Below, in pieces: positions 53,007 to 58,090 of a stretch of DNA of 58,090 nucleotides. The position numbers were made by a program, and so were the translations under genes. Within the stretch, counting starts at the first letter, position 1. Each line of letters starts with the position of its first letter. Under the pieces are notes generated by a model that ran no database searches, had not been told where the DNA came from, and worked only from the letters and a program-made list of their open reading frames with translations. Source of the DNA: Sphingobium sp. C100 (GTDB taxonomy: Bacteria; Pseudomonadota; Alphaproteobacteria; Sphingomonadales; Sphingomonadaceae); assembly GCF_000508185.1 (NCBI RefSeq), contig NZ_AYOY01000137.1, positions 1 to 58,090 on the forward strand, in the 5' to 3' direction.

Positions 53007-53803
53007 TGACACCCATGACCGAAGAACAACATAATCTGGCGGTGGATAACCCCAAGATGACGGCGCGTGACGTCAAGGTCTTCTATGGCCCCAAGCAGGC
53101 GATCAAGGGCGTTTCGATCGACGTCGACATGGACCATGTGACCGCCTTCATCGGCCCGTCGGGCTGCGGCAAGTCGACCTTCCTGCGCACGTTGAACCGC
53201 ATGAACGACACCGTCGCCAGCGCCCGTGTCGAAGGCGCCATCACCCTGGACGGCGAAGACATCTACGCCCCCTCCATGGACGTGGTGCAATTGCGCGCGC
53301 GCGTCGGCATGGTGTTCCAGAAGCCCAACCCTTTCCCCAAGTCGATCTACGAGAATATCGCCTACGGACCGCGCATCCACGGCCTGGCCGCGTCGAAGGC
53401 GGACATGGACGTCATCGTCGAAAAGTCGCTGCGGCGCGCTGGCCTGTGGGAAGAGGTCAAGGATCGGCTCCAGGACAGCGGCACCGCGCTTTCGGGCGGC
53501 CAGCAGCAGCGCCTGTGCATCGGCCGCGCCATAGCTGTCGAGCCGGAGGTCATCCTGATGGACGAGCCCTGTTCGGCGCTGGACCCGATCGCCACGGCGA
53601 AGATCGAGGAACTGATCCACGAACTGCGCGGGCGCTACGCCATCGTCATCGTCACCCATAATATGCAGCAGGCCGCGCGCGTGTCGCAACGCACCGCCTT
53701 CTTCCACCTGGGCGAACTGGTCGAATATGGCGTGACCAGCGAGATTTTCACCAATCCGCGCCAGGAGCGGACCAAGGATTATATCACCGGTCGCTATGGC
53801 TGA
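53006..53803 (+). CDS. pstB: Phosphate ABC transporter ATP-binding protein
   Basis: A 265 aa ABC ATPase. Walker [10 protein letters not shown], signature L-S-G-G-Q-Q-Q-R-L, Walker [13 protein letters not shown], and the switch histidine in V-T-H-N-M. ABC motif spacing and the D-R-M-N-D-T region fit PstB. The ATG at 53006 overlaps the pstA stop (TAATG); an ATG three codons later is an alternative. Confidence 0.96.
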   Translation: MTPMTEEQHNLAVDNPKMTARDVKVFYGPKQAIKGVSIDVDMDHVTAFIGPSGCGKSTFLRTLNRMNDTVASARVEGAITLDGEDIYAPSMDVVQLRARVGMVFQKPNPFPKSIYENIAYGPRIHGLAASKADMDVIVEKSLRRAGLWEEVKDRLQDSGTALSGGQQQRLCIGRAIAVEPEVILMDEPCSALDPIATAKIEELIHELRGRYAIVIVTHNMQQAARVSQRTAFFHLGELVEYGVTSEIFTNPRQERTKDYITGRYG

Positions 53804-53835
53804 TTTTCGCGGCTGACCGGGACGGAGAGACGAAT

Positions 53836-54531
53836 ATGGCAGAACATACGATCAAGGCATTTGACGAGGATATCGACCGGCTGCGCGGCCTGATCGCCGA
53901 AATGGGCGGGCGCGCCGAAGCGGCGATCGAAAATGCGATGCTGGCTCTCCAGCGCCACGACAAGGTGCTCGCCGCCGAAGTCGTCGCCGACGACAAGCGC
54001 ATCGACGCGATCGAGGCGGAGGTCGAGAAGATGGTGGTGGAGGTGATCGCCCTGCGCGCGCCGATGGCCAACGACTTGCGCGACGTCGTCGCCGCGCTGA
54101 AAATCGTCAGCGTGGTCGAACGCATCGGCGATTATGCGAAGAATATCGCCAAGCGCGTGCCGCTGGTCGCCACCAACACCCGTACCCTGGAGCCGATTTC
54201 GCTTCTTCCTTCCATGGGCCAGGTCGCCGGCGAGATGGTGCATGACGCACTGAACGCCTTTGCCGCGCGCGATCCCGACCTGGCCCTGGCAGTGGTCGAG
54301 CGCGACACGGTGGTGGATGATTTCTACAACAGCGTGTTCCGCACGCTGGTGACCTATATGGTCGAAAACCCCAAGACGATCAGCGAATGCGCGCATCTGC
54401 TGTTCATCGCCAAGAATATCGAGCGTATCGGCGACCATGCCACCAACGTCGCCGAGATGGTTTATTACGCCGCCACGGGCAATACCCTGCCCGACCGCGA
54501 CCGCGGTGCCGACATTCAAGTGGAGGACTGA
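53836..54531 (+). CDS. phoU: Phosphate-signalling complex protein PhoU
   Basis: A 231 aa all-helical protein of two PhoU repeats. Each carries the E/D-rich metal-binding motif: E-x3-D-x3 type in D-K-R-I-D-A-I-E-A-E-V and in the second half E-R-D-T-V-V-D-D-F-Y. PhoU links PstSCAB transport to PhoR and restrains the regulon when phosphate is sufficient. A ribosome site GGAGAG precedes the ATG. It lies 32 nt after pstB and 2 nt before phoB. Confidence 0.95.
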   Translation: MAEHTIKAFDEDIDRLRGLIAEMGGRAEAAIENAMLALQRHDKVLAAEVVADDKRIDAIEAEVEKMVVEVIALRAPMANDLRDVVAALKIVSVVERIGDYAKNIAKRVPLVATNTRTLEPISLLPSMGQVAGEMVHDALNAFAARDPDLALAVVERDTVVDDFYNSVFRTLVTYMVENPKTISECAHLLFIAKNIERIGDHATNVAEMVYYAATGNTLPDRDRGADIQVED

Positions 54532-54533
54532 TC

Positions 54534-55235
54534 ATGCCGCGGGCCAAGATGCTGCTGGTGGAAGATGACGCGGCGCTTGCCGAGCTTCTGATCTGGCATT
54601 TCAAACGTGAGGATTTCGACGTCGCCCATACGGTCGATGGCGAGGAAGCGCTGTTGATGGCGCAGGAAAATGTTCCCGACATCGTCCTGCTCGACTGGAT
54701 GGTGGAAAGCCTGTCGGGCATCGAGGTCTGCCGCCGCCTGCGCCGCATGACCGGCACCGCCAACGTGCCGATCATCATGCTGACCGCGCGCGGCGAAGAA
54801 GAGGATCGCGTCCGCGGCCTGGAAACCGGCGCGGACGATTATGTGACCAAGCCCTTCTCGCCCCGCGAACTGGTGGCGCGGGTGGGCGCCGTGCTGCGAC
54901 GGGTGCGGCCCGCGCTGGCCGGCGAGACGCTGACCTTCGCCGATGTCGAGATGGACACGGTAGGCCACAAGGTGCGCCGCAGCGGGCAGGTCATCCCGCT
55001 CGGCCCGACCGAGTTCCGCCTGCTCAAGCATTTCCTGGAGCATCCCGGCTGGGTCTTTTCGCGCGAACGGCTGCTCGACAGCGTCTGGGGCCAAGACAGC
55101 GACATCGAACTGCGCACCGTCGATGTTCATATCCGTCGCCTGCGCAAGGCGATCAACGCCGATGGCCAATATCAGGACATCATCCGCACCGTCCGTTCGG
55201 CCGGCTATGCGCTCGATACCGAGGGCATGGTCTGA
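54534..55235 (+). CDS. phoB: Phosphate-regulon response regulator PhoB
   Basis: A 233 aa OmpR-type regulator. The receiver domain has D11/D12, phospho-acceptor D54 in V-L-L-D-W-M and the conserved K in V-T-K-P-F-S-P. The C-terminal winged helix has L-G-P-T-E-F-R-L-L-K-H-F-L and V-D-V-H-I-R-R-L-R-K, which bind direct-repeat Pho boxes. GGAGGAC precedes the ATG at 54534. phoB lies at the end of the block and phoR at its start, so the two-component pair is split around the transporter. A strong terminator follows. Confidence 0.95.
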   Translation: MPRAKMLLVEDDAALAELLIWHFKREDFDVAHTVDGEEALLMAQENVPDIVLLDWMVESLSGIEVCRRLRRMTGTANVPIIMLTARGEEEDRVRGLETGADDYVTKPFSPRELVARVGAVLRRVRPALAGETLTFADVEMDTVGHKVRRSGQVIPLGPTEFRLLKHFLEHPGWVFSRERLLDSVWGQDSDIELRTVDVHIRRLRKAINADGQYQDIIRTVRSAGYALDTEGMV

Positions 55236-55263
55236 CGCTCGACCGACATATGTCTGTGCTGCC

Positions 55264-55299
55264 AAAGCCTCCCCCGGATCGGTTCGGGGGAGGCTTTTT
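55264..55299 (+). terminator. Rho-independent terminator after phoB
   Basis: AAAGCCTCCCCCG (55264-55276) pairs with CGGGGGAGGCTTT (55285-55297) across an 8 nt loop, with a TTTTT run ending at 55299. It closes the pst-pho transcript 28 nt after the phoB stop. Confidence 0.92.
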
Positions 55300-55479
55300 C
55301 GTTGCGCAGGGACGGGTTCCGTAAGGGACGGGGGGAATTTGCGGATCGGCGGCGGGACGGGGTGCAACCATTTGCCTAACCGCTTCGTAATGTTTCCGTA
55401 ATTGCACGGTCTGTTCAACAAGCGCATGATCGCAATCCTGCGGTCATGCTGGTGCGGTCCCGACCGGAAAGGACAATGA

Positions 55480-56538
55480 GTGCCCGCGACCCCCTGCATC
55501 AATGCCATTGCGACCGCCACGCCCCCGCATGATGTGCATCCCGCCTTTATAGAGTGGGCAGCGCGACGCCTGACGGACCGGACCGAGCGGCGGTTGTTCG
55601 ATCGCATGGTGGCGCGCGCGCAGATCGAGCATCGCTGGAGCGTTCTGGCGCCGGGCAGCGGAGGCGGCACGCAGACCGATCCCGGTGGCTTCTATGACGC
55701 CCTCGCCTGGCCGGGAACGGCCGATCGGATGACCGTCTATGCCCGCGAAGCCCCTGCTCTGGCCGAACGGGCGGTCGCGGGCCTGGGATCGCTGGATGGC
55801 GTCACCCACCTCATTCTGGCGAGTTGCACCGGCTTCGTGGCGCCGGGCATCGATCAGATCCTTGCCCGACGGCTGGGCCTGTCCGATCGCGTGGAACGCA
55901 CGCTGATCGGTTTCATGGGATGCTATGCCGCCGTGTCGGCATTGCGGACGGCTTATCATATCGTCCGCTCGCAACCCGATGCGAAAGCGCTGGTGGTGTC
56001 GGTCGAACTGAGCAGCCTGCATCTTCAGGCGTCTGACGACCTCAAATCGCTGCTGTCGATGTTGCTGTTCGCCGACGGCGCCGCCGCGGCCATCGTCAGT
56101 GCGCAGCCTTCGGGCCTTGCGATCAAAGCGCCATTTTCGCTGGCTCTGCCGGGCAGCGACGACCTCATCACCTGGGACATCGGCGACACGGGCTTTGCGA
56201 TGCAATTGTCGGGCAAGGTGCCTGAACGGATCACCGGCGCTCTGGCGGACCGGGAAACGCGCGCACGCCTGACCGGCGGCGGCGCCGTTGATAGCTGGGC
56301 GGTCCATGCGGGCGGACGCTCCATCCTCGACGCGGTGGAACAGGCGCTCGACCTGCCTGAAGATGCCTTGCAGCCGTCCCGCAATGTGTTGAACCGCTAT
56401 GGCAATATGAGTTCGGCGACCTTGTTGTTCGTCCTTCACGACATCCTCCGGCGGCGGCCATCTTTACAGGCCGGTGTCGCCATGGCGTTCGGCCCAGGCA
56501 TGGCTGTAGAGGGTTTTCGATACGCGCAGGCCGCATGA
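55480..56538 (+). CDS. Type III polyketide synthase
   Basis: A 352 aa chalcone-synthase-like enzyme with the complete Cys-His-Asn triad: C116 in A-S-C-T-G, H276 in W-A-V-H-A-G-G, and N309 in Y-G-N-M-S-S-A-T. It condenses malonyl-CoA units onto an acyl-CoA starter; typical bacterial products are alkylresorcinols and alkylpyrones, but the starter and ring cannot be read from motifs. GTG start at 55480 with AAAGGA upstream; an overlapping ATG at 55477 is out of frame. The next two genes overlap in series, forming a biosynthetic cassette. Confidence 0.92.
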   Translation: MPATPCINAIATATPPHDVHPAFIEWAARRLTDRTERRLFDRMVARAQIEHRWSVLAPGSGGGTQTDPGGFYDALAWPGTADRMTVYAREAPALAERAVAGLGSLDGVTHLILASCTGFVAPGIDQILARRLGLSDRVERTLIGFMGCYAAVSALRTAYHIVRSQPDAKALVVSVELSSLHLQASDDLKSLLSMLLFADGAAAAIVSAQPSGLAIKAPFSLALPGSDDLITWDIGDTGFAMQLSGKVPERITGALADRETRARLTGGGAVDSWAVHAGGRSILDAVEQALDLPEDALQPSRNVLNRYGNMSSATLLFVLHDILRRRPSLQAGVAMAFGPGMAVEGFRYAQAA

Positions 56539-57227
56539 TCGACCTGTCCCGCCCGATCGACGCGGAGGAGCAGATGGACGCGCCGGACCTGCCGGCCCAT
56601 GTCTACGCCGCAGTGCTGCGCGATCTGAGCAGCGTCAACAGTTGGACCATGGCGGCGCGGCCGACATTAGCGTTTCTGAACAAACTGGACCGACGGGGCG
56701 ACACACTGCGCATATTGGATGTTGGCTTTGGCTCCGGCGACATGCTGCGCCGCATCCATCGCTGGTCGGTGCGGTGCGGCGTCGCCGTCGATCTGGTCGG
56801 GATCGACCTCAACCCACGATCCGCCGGCATCGCGCGCGAGGCCACGCCGCCGGACATGGCGATCGATTATCGCACCGGCGACTATGCCGAACTGGGCGCA
56901 GAAGGATGGGACGTCATCTTGTCCAGCCTCGTCGCTCATCATATGACGCGGCCGCAACTCATTGCCTTCGTGCAGTTCATGGAAATGCAGGCGCGCCGCG
57001 GGTGGTTGGTCAACGACCTGATGCGCCACCGAATAGCCCATATGGGTTATCCGCTGCTGGCGCGGATCATGCGGTGGCATCCCATCGTCCGGCAAGACGG
57101 CACATTGTCGATCGCCCGGTCCTTCCTGCCGCCGGAATGGCAGGCGCTGCTGGCGGAGGCCGGGATCGATCAGGCCCATGTGCGCCGCGCCTTCCCCTTC
57201 CGGCTGTGTGTCGAACGATGCCGCTGA
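56535..57227 (+). CDS. SAM-dependent methyltransferase of the PKS cassette
   Basis: A 230 aa class I methyltransferase. SAM motif I is I-L-D-V-G-F-G-S-G-D-M-L, acidic post-I motif G-I-D-L-N-P, and the middle has V-I-L-S-S-L-V-A-H-H-M. The rest resembles methyltransferases encoded beside type III PKS genes, so it probably methylates the polyketide ring or oxygen. ATG overlaps the PKS stop (ATGA), and its own end overlaps the flavoprotein start by 10 nt. Confidence 0.87.
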   Translation: MIDLSRPIDAEEQMDAPDLPAHVYAAVLRDLSSVNSWTMAARPTLAFLNKLDRRGDTLRILDVGFGSGDMLRRIHRWSVRCGVAVDLVGIDLNPRSAGIAREATPPDMAIDYRTGDYAELGAEGWDVILSSLVAHHMTRPQLIAFVQFMEMQARRGWLVNDLMRHRIAHMGYPLLARIMRWHPIVRQDGTLSIARSFLPPEWQALLAEAGIDQAHVRRAFPFRLCVERCR

Positions 57228-58090
57228 TCGTCGGCGGCGGCCCGGCCGGCTCTGCGGCGGCAATCCGGCTGGCGCGGGCGGGTCATGATCCGGTCGTCAT
57301 CGAACGGACGGCCGAACCGGCCGACATGCTGTGCGGCGGGTTCCTAAGCTGGAACACCATGCGATTGCTGGAAGAATGCGGCGTCGATCCGCTGGCGCTG
57401 GGCGCGCATCCCGTCCATCGCGCCCGTGTCTTCGCCGCGACCCGCATGGCGGACCTGCGCCTTCCTGCTCCGGCGGCCGGCCTGTCGCGACGGCGGCTGG
57501 ACGAGGCGCTGCTGAACCGCGCGGCGCAGGCCGGGGCGACGGTTCGCCGGGGCGTCGCCGTCCGTGCGATCGAAGGCGGGGAAGTCCGGCTGGCGGACGG
57601 ATCGGTCGAGCGGGCCGAGCATCTGATCCTTGCCACCGGCAAGCATGATGTGCGCGGCGCAAGTCGTGTCGCGGCCTCGCCGCTCATGTCGATCGGCCTG
57701 CGCTGGCGTTTTCCGGCCAGCGCCTCGCTCGCCGCCCGGCTGGATGACGCAATCGAACTTCACCTGTTCGACCAGGGCTATGCGGGCTTGATGATGCAGG
57801 AGGATGGCGCGGCCAATCTCTGCATGGCGGTGCGCCTGTCCGTGTTCGCGGAGGCAGGACAGACCCCGCACGCCATGCTGGCAAGGGCGATGCGGGAATG
57901 CCCCGCCTTGTCCGGGAGGATCGGGGGCGAAGCGATCGGCGAGGCGCAGGCGATCGCCAACGTCCCCTATGGCTGGCGCGCGCGCGACGACGCAGCCGGA
58001 CTCTATCGCGTCGGCGACCAGATCGGGGTCATTCCCTCGTTGGCGGGTGAAGGCGTGGGAATTGCGCTGACGACAGGCATGGCGGCCGCC
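57218..58090 (+). CDS. FAD-dependent oxidoreductase of the PKS cassette, N-terminal part
   Basis: 291 codons without a stop; cut by the window end. It begins with the FAD-binding motif V-G-G-G-P-A-G-S-A-A-A-I-R-L-A and V-I-E-R, then C-G-G-F-L-S-W. Later come A-T-G-K-H-D and the second FAD site Y-R-V-G-D-Q-I-G-V-I-P-S-L-A-G-E-G-V-G-I-A. This is the geranylgeranyl-reductase/monooxygenase branch of flavoproteins. Overlap with the methyltransferase supports a role in oxidising or hydroxylating the type III PKS product. Missing C-terminal sequence prevents a narrower call. Confidence 0.88.
   Translation, partial: MPLIVGGGPAGSAAAIRLARAGHDPVVIERTAEPADMLCGGFLSWNTMRLLEECGVDPLALGAHPVHRARVFAATRMADLRLPAPAAGLSRRRLDEALLNRAAQAGATVRRGVAVRAIEGGEVRLADGSVERAEHLILATGKHDVRGASRVAASPLMSIGLRWRFPASASLAARLDDAIELHLFDQGYAGLMMQEDGAANLCMAVRLSVFAEAGQTPHAMLARAMRECPALSGRIGGEAIGEAQAIANVPYGWRARDDAAGLYRVGDQIGVIPSLAGEGVGIALTTGMAAA

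Overview
The window looks like a contiguous chromosomal segment of a GC-rich alphaproteobacterium, most likely a sphingomonad (Sphingobium/Sphingomonas/Novosphingobium type). I infer this from protein character and gene order: a TCA block mdh-sucD-sucA-sucB, a GlnE of alphaproteobacterial size, a NepR-like protein, ComF next to an NDUFAF5-like methyltransferase, LptFG, and a phoR-pstSCAB-phoU-phoB block. I see no rRNA, prophage, insertion sequence, CRISPR array or plasmid function. One tRNA gene is present, tRNA-Arg(CCU).

Layout. (1) 1-7835, minus strand: central metabolism. sdhB, a PaaI-type thioesterase and zapE form one tightly overlapped unit, followed by mdh, sucD, sucA and the start of sucB. 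sucC, sdhA and sdhC/D are not here. (2) 8034-10647, plus: a CDP-glycerol glycerophosphotransferase-like enzyme, a CDP-alcohol phosphatidyltransferase and a HIT protein, each overlapping the next by 4 nt; then pncB. (3) 12075-18572: a stress/metal island. Two exported ferritin-like proteins, an Nramp Mn transporter and a small membrane protein read leftward; a Crp/Fnr-type regulator diverges from them; then come a fasciclin protein, an anti-sigma factor and an ECF sigma factor. (4) 19159-23183: tRNA-Arg, DUF1178, a nitrilase-family hydrolase, glutaredoxin and ComF, then a divergent methyltransferase and a Cache-domain protein. (5) 23260-31627: envelope and lipid genes, namely a metallophosphoesterase, two diacylglycerol-kinase-family proteins, a GNAT-like protein, a fatty acid desaturase, lptF/lptG and a DUF2141 protein. 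(6) 31788-40048: xthA, erpA, an M23 peptidase, a glnE-bcp-DUF455 unit, a NepR-like micro-protein and a zinc metallopeptidase. (7) 40194-45110: patatin plus 3-hydroxybutyrate dehydrogenase, an M20 amidohydrolase, and a divergent BdcA/BdcR-like pair. (8) 45149-47799, minus: a four-gene set with a Tat-exported small protein, a PqqD-like protein, an HprK-related kinase and a nucleotidyltransferase. It resembles peptide-tailoring genes but has no visible maturase. (9) 47901-55235, plus: phoR, pstS, pstC, pstA, pstB, phoU and phoB, with a three-unit Pho-box-like repeat before pstS and a strong terminator after phoB. (10) 55480-58090, plus: a type III polyketide synthase, a methyltransferase and a flavoprotein cut by the window end.

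The most interesting places are the HprK/PqqD/nucleotidyltransferase/Tat-protein locus (45149-47799), the ferritin-like/Nramp operon with its Crp-type regulator, the type III PKS cassette, the CDP-polyol transfer cassette, and an orphan NepR-like protein beside glnE. All functional statements come from reading motifs and from family knowledge; no database search was run.
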